A DNA stretch of 64,000 bases from assembly GCA_027886185.1 (NCBI GenBank), contig WOAB01000476.1, positions 6,510,001-6,574,000 of the forward strand, read 5' to 3'. Position numbers and translations under genes: made by a program. Of this stretch, positions 44,265 to 54,644 are shown one piece after another. The notes beneath the pieces are model-generated. The model was given only the letters and a program-made list of their open reading frames with translations. It made no database searches and was not told the DNA's origin. The first letter of the stretch is position 1, and each line of letters opens with the position of its first letter. This DNA is from Rheum nobile (lineage: Eukaryota > Streptophyta > Magnoliopsida > Caryophyllales > Polygonaceae).

Positions 44265-46304
44265 ATGGGAGACAACTCCAAGGAATCCGGTGGGGGCAAG
44301 ACCGCCTTGACCATCAACGAGCCACCCACCTTACAATCCCTAATAGAGGCCCTAAAAGGGATAGAAAGCCGCATTGATGGGCACTTGATGGAAATCCAAC
44401 AAGATAACCAAGCGAGCCTAAGAAGGCTAGATGCTAGGATAGAGGCCTCCGAGCACAAGTTGGAGGACATGTCTAGGATATGTGTGAGCATTCTTCCCTC
44501 ACAAGTGGAGGCTCAATCTTCACACAACAAGCCAGGCGACATGGCCATGCCACTCTTGCCCGGCGCCTCCTCCAACCAAGCGCCGCTCATCCCTTTCTCT
44601 AGTGGTTTCCAAGGTATGACTCTCCCTATTTCCGCGCCTATAACTTCTATGTTTCCAGCCATGGCCACTTATTTTTCAGGCCAAGATGTGAGAAGGCTCC
44701 ATGAAGAGGTGAACGCCACCTATGAGCCACAAGGGATCCAAGCTAGGCTCACGGCGCCTCTCACCCAACCACTAAGAAATGTCCAAGGTCGTAGGCAAGG
44801 CCAAGGCATGGGGTGCGCAGCTGGACAAGGCGCAAGGCATGATGAGGTCATTGAACAAGGAAATAGATATGGGAGACCACGAGAGCAATTCCTACAAGGT
44901 GACCAAGGCTACTACCCGCCAATGCACTATGACTACGACCAACCAAGGAGGCCTAAGACCAACTTGGACATGGAGAAGTTTGGCAAGTAGGCTGACCCAG
45001 AGGAGTGCCTCAACTGGATTAATAAGACCGAACAAGTCTTTGATTTCCAAAACCTCAATGATGCCCAAAGAGTTGCCGTGGCTAGCATCCGCTTTGAAGG
45101 CTTTGCGGATCAATGGTGGGCCGAGGCCAAGGAGGAGAGGGCACAAGCCGGCTATGACCCCATAGACACTTGGGAAGAGCTCAAGTTGGCACTTAAGCAT
45201 AGGTTTGTCCCGGAGAACTTTGCAGCCCGGATTCATGAGAGACTCCAACAACTCAAACAAGGTAATAGAACCCCGGATGAGTATTATAAAGAGTTGAAAA
45301 CTCTATTGTTTAGATCCGGCATTAAATTCCCTAATGAGTATGTTGTGTCTAAATTTGTTGAGAATTTGAATGTTGATCTTAAGGCAATTGTCACATTGCA
45401 ACACTTTGCAAGAGGCACCTCGGTGGAAGAGGTCCTCCATTATACTAACCATGTGTATAGAACATTGCCCCAAAAGAGGAGCTATCCACCTAGCTCAAGC
45501 TCAAGGCCGTGGAGTAATGCAGGCTCAAACAACTCCACCTACACTCCAAGGCGCCAAGAACCAAGGCAAGATGTCGGCGCCATGCAGCTGAGGAGAGAGC
45601 CACCAAGACTACCCTTAGCGCCGAGAAGGGAAGGCGAGCAAAGGATAAGTGAGATCAAGTGCTTCAAGTGCCTAGGCCGTGGGCACATGGCCAAGGACTG
45701 CCCCTCTCGCCGCCAAGTGTTGCTCAACATAATAGGGGAATATGAGTCGGATGATGAGATGCTAGAGGAGCCCGGAGACGTAGAGGAAGAGGAGGAGGAA
45801 TTGCAAGTCAAGGCTGAGACACAAGGCGAGTGCTTTGTGGTTAAAAGGTCACTTATGGCCAATGAGGCGCCAACCCCTCCCAACCAAAGAGAAACCATCT
45901 TTCAATCAAGATGCCTCATCCAAGGTAAACTTTGCAACCTTATCATTGATGGAGGCTCTTGTTGCAACATAGTAGATCAAGAGGTAGTGAAAAGGTTTGC
46001 TCTCCCTACTATTCCTCACGCTCAACCCTATACTCTTTGTTGGCTGAATTCTAACACTCCCTTGAAGGTTAGTGAACAAGCCAAGATAAGCTTTTCTATA
46101 GGGGGATACAAGGATGAGGTTGTGTGTGATGTGTTGCCCATGACCGCATGCCATGTCCTCTTGGGAAGGCCTTGGCAATATGATAGGGGTGTGATCCATC
46201 AAGAGGTCACCAATGAGTATTCTTTCCATCTCCAAGGTAAGAGAATCACTTTGCACCCTATGGCTCCTCATGAAATTATGGTTGACCACATTGATAGGGA
46301 GTAA
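44265..46304 (+). pseudogene. CRM-like unit 2 Gag and protease
   Basis: The frame opens MGDNSKESGGGK at 44265 and continues without indels. One TAG at 44988-44990 (Ser in unit 1) interrupts Gag, and a TAA at 46302-46304 (Gln in unit 1) ends the protease part; both are in the same frame as pol. The Gag domain, the CCHC knuckle CFKCLGRGHMAKDC and the protease motif IIDGGSCCNIV with LLGRPWQYD are present. Unit 2 would be a single Gag-Pol frame of about 1,698 codons apart from these two stops. Confidence 0.9.
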
Positions 46305-46343
46305 AGAAAGTTACAAAGGGAGAAAGAAGAGAAGAAGCTTGTA

Positions 46344-49300
46344 TTGGCCAAGCCAAAGGAGGTGTTAAGTGCAATCAAGGGAAGTCAAGCTTGCTTTCTT
46401 ATCATTAGTAAGGAAGTTATGATTTTCAAAGAAGAGCTAACTAGTTTGCCACCTCTTATTGCTTCTCTTTTGCAGGATTATGAGGACTTGTTCCAAGAGG
46501 AGGTGCCACCTGGATTGCCACCAATTAGAGGCATAGAACATGAAATAGACTTTGTACCCGGCGCTACCCTTCCAAACAAGGCTGCATATAGAGCCAATCC
46601 AGCCGAGACAAAGGAGCTACAAAAGCAAGTGCAAGAGCTCCTTGACAAAGTTTATGTGCAGGCAAGTTTGAGTCCTTGTTCAGTTCCTGTCATTTTGGTC
46701 CCTAAAAAGGATGGTACTTGGAGGATGTGTATGGATTGTAGGGCTATCAATAACATAACCATCAAGTATAGGCATCCCATCCCTAGACTTGATGATATGC
46801 TTGATGAGCTCCATGGTTCAAGCATATTCTCCAAAATAGATCTTAAAAGTGGATATCATCAAATCCGCATGAAAGAGGGGGATGAATGGAAAACTGCATT
46901 CAAGACCACCTATGGCTTATATGAGTGGTTAGTTATGCCTTTTGGCTTAACTAATTCTCCAAGCACTTTCATGAGGCTTATGAAGCATGTACTAAGAGCC
47001 TTTATAGGCAAATTTGTAGTGGTTTATTTTGATGATATTTTGGTGTATAGCCGTGGGCTAGAACAACATGCTCACCATCTCCAACAAGTCTTAGAGGTCC
47101 TAAGGAAAGAGAAGTTGTATGTCAACTTCAAGAAATGCCATTTTTGTTCGGATCATATGGTTTTTCTTGGTTTTATTGTATGCAAGGAAGGACTCAAGGT
47201 AGATGAGGAGAAGGTGAAGGCAATCAAGGAGTGGCCAACACCGACCACCATGACACAAGTGAGGAGTTTCCTTGGATTGGCCGGCTTCTACCGCCGGTTT
47301 GTCAAGGATTTTAGTACCATAGCCGCCCCCCTCACCGAGCTTACAAAGAAGAATGTGCCCTTTCTTTGGAAGGAGAAGCAAGAAGAAGCTTTTAGTATCC
47401 TTAAGCATAAGCTCACTCATGCTCATTTACTATCCTTATCTGATTTTACAAAAACTTTTGAGATTGAATGTGATGCATCAGGAATAGGACTTGGAGGTGT
47501 GCTAATGCAAGAAGGAAGACCAATAGCTTATTTTAGTGAAAAGCTCAATGGGGCCGAGCTGAATTATGAGACTTATGACAAAAAACTTCTAGCACTTGTG
47601 AGGGTCCTTCAAACTTGGCAACACTACCTTCTTCCAAGGGAGTTTGTCATTCACACGGACCATGAGGCCCTAAAGTTTCTAAGGGATCAAAGGAAGCTCA
47701 ACAAGCGTCATGCCAAGTGGGTGGAGTCCATAGAAGCCTTTCCCTATGTCATCAAACACAAGAAAGGGAAAGAGAATGTAGTGGCGGATGCTTTGTCAAG
47801 AAGGTATGTTCTCCTCACCACTTTAGATGCACGCATGCTAGGATTTGCTTTCATGAAGGATTTGTATGCTTTGGATGCTGATTTTGGTGAATTTTATAAA
47901 GCATGCTTAGACTTGGGAAGCAAAGAACAATTCTATGTGCATGAGGGCTATCTTTTTAAGGGTCCTAGGTTGTGTATTCCAAGTGGGTCTAACCGTAGGT
48001 TGTTGGTCCAAGAGGCTCATGATGGAGGTCTTATGGGACACTTTGGTGTAGCTAAGAATTCCCTCACCCTCAAGGAACACTTCTATTGGCCACACATGCA
48101 AAAGGACGTGGAGAAATATTGTGCAGCATGTGTGACTTGTAGACAAGCCAAATCTCGGTTGAATCCACATGGTTTATACACTCCTTTACATATCCCTAAT
48201 AGGCCTTGGGAAGACATATCCATGGATTTTGTGCTCGGTCTCCTTAAGACTAAAAGGGGAAGAGATTCCATTTTTGTTGTGGTAGATAGGTTTAGCAAAA
48301 TGGCACACTTCATTGCATGTCATAAAACTGATGATGCCCATAATGTTGCTAGCCTATTCTTTGAGCATATTGTAAGATTGCATGGCATACCACATACAAT
48401 TGTTTCTGACCGTGATGTGAAGTTTTTGAGCTATTTTTGGAAGTCCTTGTGGGCTAAGTTGGGGACCAAGTTGTTCTTCTCTACCACATGCCATCCCCAA
48501 ACCGATGGGCAAACTGAGGTAGTGAATAGAACTCTTGGTGCCTTGCTTAGGTCTTTGCTTAAGACTAACTTCCGTAGGTGGGAGGATTGCTTACCATTCA
48601 TTGAGTTTGCCAACAATAGGGCCGTCCATTCTGCCACCAAGAAGACACCATTTGAGGTAGTTTATGGGCGCAACCCTACCACTCCCCTAGATTTGGTGCC
48701 TTTTGCAATTTCAGGTTCCCAAAATGAAGAAGGCATGGATCAAGCGGACAAGATCAAGAAGCTCCATGAAGAGACAAGGGCCGAGATAGAGAAGAGGACT
48801 ATCCAATATGCCAAGCAGGCCAACAAGAAGAGGAAGGAGCTCATCTTGGAGCCGGGAGAACTAGTGTGGGTGCACCTAAGAAAGGAGATGTTTCCCACTC
48901 TTAGAGACTCCAAGCTCAAGCCAAGGGGAGATGGACCATTTCAAGTCCTTGAACGCATCAACAACAATGCTTACAAGGTGGACTTGCCGCCTACTTATGG
49001 AGTGCATGATGTGTTCAACGTAGCCGACCTCACTCCCTACTTGGTGGATAAAAAAGAGCAAGACCAAGGGCCAGACGCGAGGACAAATCCTTTTCAAGGA
49101 GGGGAGGATGATGTGAATCCTTCCCATCAAGTCCAGTCCTCCGATCCAAGGCGCTCACCAAGGCTAGCCAACCATGAAGAGCCTAGCCGAGAAGAGCCAT
49201 CAAGCCAAGAGGAGGGCGCACCCATGAGGCTCACACGCGCCAAGGCTAGGGAACTACATGCCAAGCTCAACCTTGGACTCGCCACACTAGGGCCAACAAC

Positions 49301-49358
49301 AAGCCGGCTAGGAGACTTCTTCTCCTTGATGACACTCTCGGCGCCAAACGAGACTTAA
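46344..49358 (+). CDS. CRM-like unit 2 RT, RNase H and integrase (longest intact pol frame in window)
   Basis: 1004 codons without interruption, although the listed start lies just downstream of the TAA at 46302 and is not a natural start. RT: PCSVPVILVPKKDGTW, IDLKSGYHQIRM, MPFGLTNSPSTFMRLM and VVYFDDILVYS. RNase H: ECDASGIGLGGVL, YDKKLLALV (Glu changed to Lys against unit 1), HTDHEALKF. Integrase: HFGVAKNSL...HFYWPH and CAACVTCRQAKS finger, MDFVLGL, SDRDVKF and QTDGQTEVVNR. The C-terminal part runs LERINNNAYKVDLPP to SAPNET, with no chromodomain visible. It reverse-transcribes and integrates element cDNA. Confidence 0.92.
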   Translation: MAKPKEVLSAIKGSQACFLIISKEVMIFKEELTSLPPLIASLLQDYEDLFQEEVPPGLPPIRGIEHEIDFVPGATLPNKAAYRANPAETKELQKQVQELLDKVYVQASLSPCSVPVILVPKKDGTWRMCMDCRAINNITIKYRHPIPRLDDMLDELHGSSIFSKIDLKSGYHQIRMKEGDEWKTAFKTTYGLYEWLVMPFGLTNSPSTFMRLMKHVLRAFIGKFVVVYFDDILVYSRGLEQHAHHLQQVLEVLRKEKLYVNFKKCHFCSDHMVFLGFIVCKEGLKVDEEKVKAIKEWPTPTTMTQVRSFLGLAGFYRRFVKDFSTIAAPLTELTKKNVPFLWKEKQEEAFSILKHKLTHAHLLSLSDFTKTFEIECDASGIGLGGVLMQEGRPIAYFSEKLNGAELNYETYDKKLLALVRVLQTWQHYLLPREFVIHTDHEALKFLRDQRKLNKRHAKWVESIEAFPYVIKHKKGKENVVADALSRRYVLLTTLDARMLGFAFMKDLYALDADFGEFYKACLDLGSKEQFYVHEGYLFKGPRLCIPSGSNRRLLVQEAHDGGLMGHFGVAKNSLTLKEHFYWPHMQKDVEKYCAACVTCRQAKSRLNPHGLYTPLHIPNRPWEDISMDFVLGLLKTKRGRDSIFVVVDRFSKMAHFIACHKTDDAHNVASLFFEHIVRLHGIPHTIVSDRDVKFLSYFWKSLWAKLGTKLFFSTTCHPQTDGQTEVVNRTLGALLRSLLKTNFRRWEDCLPFIEFANNRAVHSATKKTPFEVVYGRNPTTPLDLVPFAISGSQNEEGMDQADKIKKLHEETRAEIEKRTIQYAKQANKKRKELILEPGELVWVHLRKEMFPTLRDSKLKPRGDGPFQVLERINNNAYKVDLPPTYGVHDVFNVADLTPYLVDKKEQDQGPDARTNPFQGGEDDVNPSHQVQSSDPRRSPRLANHEEPSREEPSSQEEGAPMRLTRAKARELHAKLNLGLATLGPTTSRLGDFFSLMTLSAPNET

Positions 49359-50960
49359 GGCACAATTCAAGGGCCTTTTTGAGGCATTGATTGAATGACA
49401 TTATAAGACTTTGGGTTTACATTTTATGCATGTTTTTAGGCTTTAATTTCTGCAAAACAAACACTTGTGGGACGGCTTGCTAGGGTTATAAGGCCACCCC
49501 CCGTCATTTGTTTTCCTTTAGCTTGAATTTGAATCAAAACACTCCCAAGAGAGAATTTCTTCTTTAAGCTCATGCAATTTGGTCTACTTTGTGAGTCATA
49601 TCAAAGCAGTCTAAGTCGCCCCTTGAACCCCCTTGGTGCGTCACATCCAAGCTAGGTTCAAGAACCCTACACTACGTGGTGAGTCACATCCACTTGGTGT
49701 AGTCTATCCCTCGACCTCTCCACCCTTTTGCCACCACCACTTCCACCCCTCAAAGTACTCCCCTTACGCCAACCAACCACCATAAAATGCCTCCTCAATC
49801 GCCTCAATGCCTCCCACAAAACTAAACCCTAATCGCCCTCCACCGCTCGGTTCCCCGCCAAGACCGCCGCCCTTCCACCATCCATAACTCAAGGCGCACG
49901 CCGGTGCCACCAGGCATCCTCCTGCGCCTCCACTCCTAACACCCTCTGCCACCTCGGGAGACCAAGTGCGCCGCCATCCCCCTTCAGCGCCTCCCTACAG
50001 CCCGTGATGTGATTATGTCCCATCTTCAAGACTTGGACAAGCTCAACAAGGAGGAAGGCATGGAGGACCAGCCAAGGAGCAAGGTAGCAAGCCCAAGGAT
50101 GAGGAGCCCAAGGAAGAGGAGCCCAAGGAAGAGAAGGACAAGCCCATATGCATCACTCGAGCAAAGGCCAATTAGGAGCTCCAACAATCACTTGATCTAG
50201 GCCTACTTTCTAATGGGCTTTTGGCAAGCAAGGAGGACGGCCCATCCACTCTCCTAATCACCAAAGAAAAGGCCTACAACAAGCCATCTAGGAGACTTCT
50301 TCTCCTTGATGACAATCTCGGTGCCAAACGAGACTTAAGGCACTTTTCAAGGGCCTTTTTAAGGCATTGATTGAATGACATTTTTAAGACATTGGTTTAG
50401 CATTTTATGCATGGTGTTAGGAGTTAATTTTCTGCAAACAATTGCTTGAGGGCCGGCTGCTAGGGTATAAGGTCATTGTCACCCCTCATTTCTTCGTTAG
50501 CTTAATCTTGAATCAAACAAACACTCTCAAGAGAGATTTTCATCCTTAAGCTCATGCTATTTTGCTTCTTTGTGAGTCATATCAAAGCAGCCAATTCGCT
50601 CCTTGAATCCCCTTGGTGAGTCATATCCAACCTAGGTTCAAGAACCATTGTTCAACGTGGTGAGTCACATCCATTGAGAGCAAGCTATCCCTCGGCACTT
50701 CCACCTTCCACCGCCGCCGTTTCCACCCTTCAAACTACACCTCATAAGCCACCCAACCAACACCAAGTGCCTCCCCCAACGCTTCCAAGCCTCCCTCAAA
50801 TCGCAACCCTAAATCACCCTCCACCGCTAGGGTTTCCACCGAAACCACCCTCACTTCCACCCCCGATATCTCGAGGCCCACATGGGCACCACCAGGCCCC
50901 TTCTACACTACCAATCTCAACCTCATCCACCACTACTACAGCCCAAGTCCGCCGCAAAAT
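49291..50960 (+). repeat. Two direct copies of the CRM-like pol end plus 3' region
   Basis: 49291-49990 and 50271-50960 align at an offset of 980 bp. Both begin in the last codons of pol (GGAGACTTCTTCTCC), pass the stop and share landmarks such as AAGGGCCTTTTT, GTGAGTCATATCAAAGCAG, CTATCCCTCG and CACCACCAGG/GCCACCAGG. The second copy is clearly more diverged than units 1 and 2 are from each other. The shared part after the pol stop may hold LTR sequence, but TG...CA ends could not be fixed. Confidence 0.75.
50018..50338 (+). pseudogene. C-terminal remnant of a third CRM-like gag-pol unit
   Basis: The translated text KPKDEEPKEEEPKEEKDKP then ICITRAKAN, a stop and ELQQSLDLGLL matches the end of units 1 and 2 (RLTRAKARELQAKLNLGLA) at low identity. 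Everything upstream of this (Gag to integrase) is absent. It sits between the two copies of the 3' region, as expected for a tandem array whose third unit was deleted internally. Confidence 0.65.
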
Positions 50961-50978
50961 GACTCTAACGCCGCCTTG

Positions 50979-51159
50979 CAGCCCGCTTCAAAGATCGCCT
51001 CCCCGGATTGCCGAAGGTTGTCAATCGGCCAAGCTCTTGCACCGAAGCTCATCCAAGTCGATCCTTGTCAGCCCGCGTCAAAGTCCGCCTCCCCGGGTGT
51101 CGTCGGTATTGTTTCCGGCCATTCTCTTGCACTGAAGCTCGCCCCAACGTGATCCTTGT
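50979..51159 (+). repeat. Two 90-bp tandem repeats at the right edge of the CRM-like block
   Basis: 50979-51068 and 51069-51159 both start CAGCCCGC-TCAAAG, contain CGCCTCCCCGG and CTCTTGCAC-GAAGCTC, and end GATCCTTGT. Tat-3 coding resumes immediately after the second copy. Confidence 0.8.
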
Positions 51160-52597
51160 CACCTCGGGTCGGCCTTATACCCTAACGACTTCTGCAACAT
51201 CCCCCTAGCACACGTCACGACTTCAACAGTCCCCAAGATCCACAAAATGACCAGCAACGACGACACTCAAACAGTGGATGAACTGCCCTTCGAAGATGTA
51301 GTCTCAGTAGAGGTATGCAACAACACCGAATATGATATCATAAACAATCAAGACGGTTGGACTACACTTTACATCAAAGGGCTAAAAAAAGGCACACTCC
51401 CAACAGACAAAGCAAAAGCCAAGAAACTAAAGGTACGAGCAACAACCTTCGATCTAAAAGACAATATCCTGTTCAAACGATCTGTCAGAGGATTATACTT
51501 GCGATGCCTAAAAACAACTGAAGTCAAACGCGTCCTAAATCTCTACACGATGGAGAATACGGAAACCATACCGGAGGGCGAAACCTGTCGGGTAAGGCTC
51601 TTAGAATAGGGTACTACTGGCCGACGATGAACAAATATACAATAGATTACGTCAAGAAATGTGACGTCTGTCAACCGCACATGCCCATCAGCTATCAACC
51701 ATCGGAGATACTACACCCGACGTTAGCACCATGTCCGTTCATGAGATGGGGGATACTACACCCGACGTTAGCACCATTGCCGCCATCATCAGGACAACAC
51801 GTCTTTTTCTTTGCTATGACATATTATTTTTCTAAATGGAATGAAGCTGAAGCATATCGAGAGGTAAAAGAAAAGCATGTCATTTCATTTATAAAATGTA
51901 ACATTCTATGCAGATTCGGCGTGCCATCAGAAATCGTACGCGACAATGGCTCCCAATTTATCGACAACAAGATGCGATCCTTTTGCAAATAATGGAACAT
52001 CAACTTGGTCACATCCACACCACGATACCCACAGTCTAATGACCAAGATGAGTCCAGTAACAAGATAATCATAAACAATCTCAAGAAGAGTCTCACAGGG
52101 GAGAAAGGAAGATCGGCAGACGAGCTCCCCTAATACTGTGGTCCAACAGGACCACTCTAAAGAACACAACCGACCAATCACCCTTTTCATTGGTCTATGG
52201 AAGTAAAGCATTCATACCCGCTGAACCTCTTGTCCCAACAGCTAGGTACAGTCTACAAACCCCGAAGCAAAACGACATCGAGTTGTCTCATAATCTGGAC
52301 ACAGAAGATGAAATCAGGGAAAAGGCAAGAATACGAATGGTAATATATCAACAGCAAGTCGCGAGGAGTTACAACAAAAATGTTTGCGTGTAAGTCTTCA
52401 AAGTGGGAGACTGGGTCCTAAGGAAGGGATTCCAAAACACTAGGGATCCAGCCGACAAAAAGCTTGCACCTCAATGGGAAGGGCCGTATCTCATTAAATA
52501 AATCATTGGTCAAGGGGCATATCGACTCGAGACAAAAGATGACCAACCACTCCCACGAAGCTGGAACGCGACCCACTTAAAGTTGTATCACTTTTGA
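51160..52597 (+). pseudogene. Tat-3 RNase H-integrase linker and integrase
   Basis: The linker resumes LGSALYPNDFCNIPLAHVTT and continues to the integrase finger (KKCDVCQ). The stretch around the first catalytic Asp is destroyed: 26 bases (51707-51732) are copied again at 51752-51777 and replace the usual MDIIG. The second Asp (RDNGSQF) and the Glu (DQDESSNK) remain. Stops occur at about 51607, 51990, 52131, 52151, 52393 and 52498, along with a frameshift near 51590. The tail ends WNATHLKLYHF. This copy cannot make an active integrase. Confidence 0.85.
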
Positions 52598-53266
52598 AAC
52601 CATACACTTTACGTTCAATTTAAATTTAATCGACTATATCCATTTGACTGTTTACTGACTTAAGCATCGGAGGGCCGTTGGGCTCACACCCAACGGTCAC
52701 CCTTTGATCTTTTCTATATTTGTTTATCTTGTTAAACAGAAACACAACAAGAAGTCTCAAGACAGAGTTGAAGTTGATCAATGTACAACAAACACTATCA
52801 TGCAACAACGCTTACACATTACACGATCAATCAGTACACATGTAGTGGAGGAACAATACAAAACACATCCTTACAAGACCTGTCCTAATAAAGGTACATG
52901 TCTTACCAAAATACAACAACACTCCTCCCTGGAATTACACGACATGTCACACACACTAATGACTATATTTACAGGTCTATGCAACCAACATCAAACGACT
53001 CAACCATGAAAGTGACTGGCGAGTCCACCTGCAAAACAAAGCGAAAAACAATAAGGTACGCAAACGACAAAGCATTCATACTAAAGTACGCGACCCACGA
53101 TAGTAGACCGGTCACAAATACCATTAACCATCCCATCTCCATGATGGGGCATAACATAAAACGTCACAAAGTCTAAGCGTCAACAACACGATGTGAGAAA
53201 ATCATTATCATTACATGGAAACAACTAAGATTCACCTGATCTTTCGACGACATTTGCAGGGGCAGT
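52598..53266. other. Tat-3 spacer with hairpin remnant, left of ATH-2
   Basis: No coding frame. A decayed form of the Tat hairpin lies at about 53090-53115 (GCGACCCACGAT...GACCGGTCAC), in the inverse orientation to Tat-1 because Tat-3 is on the other strand. The region ends in the ATH-2 target duplication GCAGT (53262-53266). Confidence 0.6.
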
Positions 53267-54563
53267 TGATCAGTGCTACTTTGTAGGGTTTAACTAGGGA
53301 TTATTAGCGGTGTTTTGGGTACCATTTGGATGAGTTTAGAGCACAATTGTGTAGTATGGAGTTGAGGAGAAGAAGTATGACATTGGTGGCGTAGAAGAGC
53401 TAAATGAATATATATTGAAGATGGAGACAAGCCACGTGAGAAGAGAAGAAGGAAGAAGCAGAGAAGTGCAACAGTTAGTTTTTTGCGGTCGCGGATGCCA
53501 GTTCCGCGGTCGCGGAAATGTTGGAGGCAGAAGAAACGCGAGGTTTTACAGGAACTTTTCCGCGATCACGGAAAATCTCCCGCGATCGCGGAAAATGCAT
53601 TAGGCGCGGGCCGGGCTTTTCGTCTTGTTTCGTCCGAAGATTTACTACTTTATTTTATTTCCTATTTTCTTTATTTCTCTTATTCCGGTTATTTTATTTT
53701 ATTTCCTTTTAGATTATTTTCCCTATCTTTAGTTATTAGGTTTGGGTTAGGTTATTTAACCTAATTCCTAGCAGCCTTTTCATCAATTTAGATATTCAGA
53801 CTAATATTCAGCAATGTTTTTCCCTTTGAGTTTTTGTTTCTAGACTATGAAGAACTAAGCACCTTTTGCTTAGTCCGACAATTGAAGCCTTCATTTTATA
53901 TATGATTGTGAGGTTATAATTCTATTCCTATTCCTTTGGATTATATCTTTTCTCTTGAGCTTATTCCTATTGATTCTTATTGATTTGATTGGATTGATCA
54001 CCTAGTTGATATTAGTAATTGTCTATTGCTAGGGTTTGGATATTTCGAGTTGAAATCCCTTATCTTGTATAGCAACCATGATATTCTAGGACTAGTTGGA
54101 CTAGTTTATTATGAAAGAGAATTGATTATGTGTTAAAAGTTGCGAGTTGTGGTGTTCCTGGTTAATTCCTATGCTTCATGCTGCTATTGTTCTAAATCTT
54201 GATAGTTTCTCGTGCGTTCGATAGTAAGGGTTGTCAGGACTAGTTGGACTGGTAACTATTTTAGAATAGGGACATGAATAATCATAGGAAGGAATAGAGA
54301 TAATCTAGGACCAATCAATCAAATGAATGGTGGATATTTGTTTCGCTAAGTGCTTTTTCCCCAATTGAGTACAACCTTTTTTTTGATTTACTTTGTTTAT
54401 TTGCAATCAACCAACAAACCCCCCCTTTATTACTTTGACATACACTTGTGCACTAAGAAAGATAACTCCTCCCTGTGGGATTCGACCCTTGCTTGCCTAT
54501 TCTACTAAGTTAGGTTTTTAAGGATTTACTTTGATTGGGCATCGCGACTTTAGCCCCTTATCA
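53267..54563 (+). repeat. ATH-2 5' LTR
   Basis: 1297 bp, TGATCAGTGCTAC to AGCCCCTTATCA. It contains two palindrome pairs (53484-53517 and 53556-53594), the second with TTTTCCGCGATCACGGAAAA. It is very similar to the 3' LTR, with scattered differences. Confidence 0.92.
53484..53594. repeat. Two palindrome pairs in the ATH-2 5' LTR
   Basis: Motif starts at 53484, 53502, 53556 and 53578. The pair-to-pair distance is 72 bp and the within-pair distances are 18 and 22 bp. The cores are GCGGTCGCGG, CCGCGGTCGCGG, CCGCGATCACGG and CCGCGATCGCGG. Confidence 0.88.
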
Positions 54564-54566
54564 AAT

Positions 54567-54584
54567 TGGCGCCGTTGCCGGGGA
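54567..54584 (+). other. ATH-2 primer binding site (tRNA-Asp type)
   Basis: TGGCGCCGTTGCCGGGGA lies three bases after the 5' LTR. It is the standard Athila primer site, complementary to the 3' end of tRNA-Asp. Confidence 0.87.
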
Positions 54585-54644
54585 GGCACGTTTTGATTTT
54601 TCTTTGTGTGTGTTTGTGTGCCAATTTTTGTGTGGACATATCAT

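Larger units (their letters stand above)
43520..49617 (+). repeat. Tandem unit 2 of CRM-like element (6098 bp)
   Basis: Begins at the unit 1/unit 2 junction (GTCTAAGTC joined to AACCGTTTG) and ends at the same GTCTAAGTC, here followed by GCCCCTTGAAC. There is no primer site and no LTR at the junction. The two units are very similar over about 6 kb. Confidence 0.92.
37229..51159 (+). mobile_element. CRM-like chromovirus cluster inserted in Tat-3
   Basis: A block of Ty3 chromovirus-type sequence on the plus strand: a primer site, two tandem gag-pol units, a third unit reduced to its C-terminus, and two copies of the 3' region. Gag words (DPEECLNWINKTEQVFDF, FVPENFAARIHERLQQLKQG) and the integrase tail (YKVDLPPTYGVHDVFNVADL) are closest to non-centromeric CRM-lineage elements known to me. 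I see no chromodomain or CR motif. No full LTR pair or target duplication could be identified. Tat-3 codons are missing between the two edges, so deletion accompanied or followed the insertion. Confidence 0.75.

Noticed and set aside
49764..49952. Gly-rich minus-strand frame
   Set aside because: Antisense to the repeated 3' region of the CRM-like cluster. The second copy of the region does not keep it open.
50674..51135. Pro/Ser-rich 153-codon frame
   Set aside because: Lies in the CRM-like 3' region and 90-bp repeats. Its homologous copy at about 49690-49990 is not open in that frame.
37229..51159. Evidence for a centromere
   Set aside because: Some CRM elements target centromeres, but no chromodomain or CR motif and no centromeric satellite is visible, so no such claim is made.
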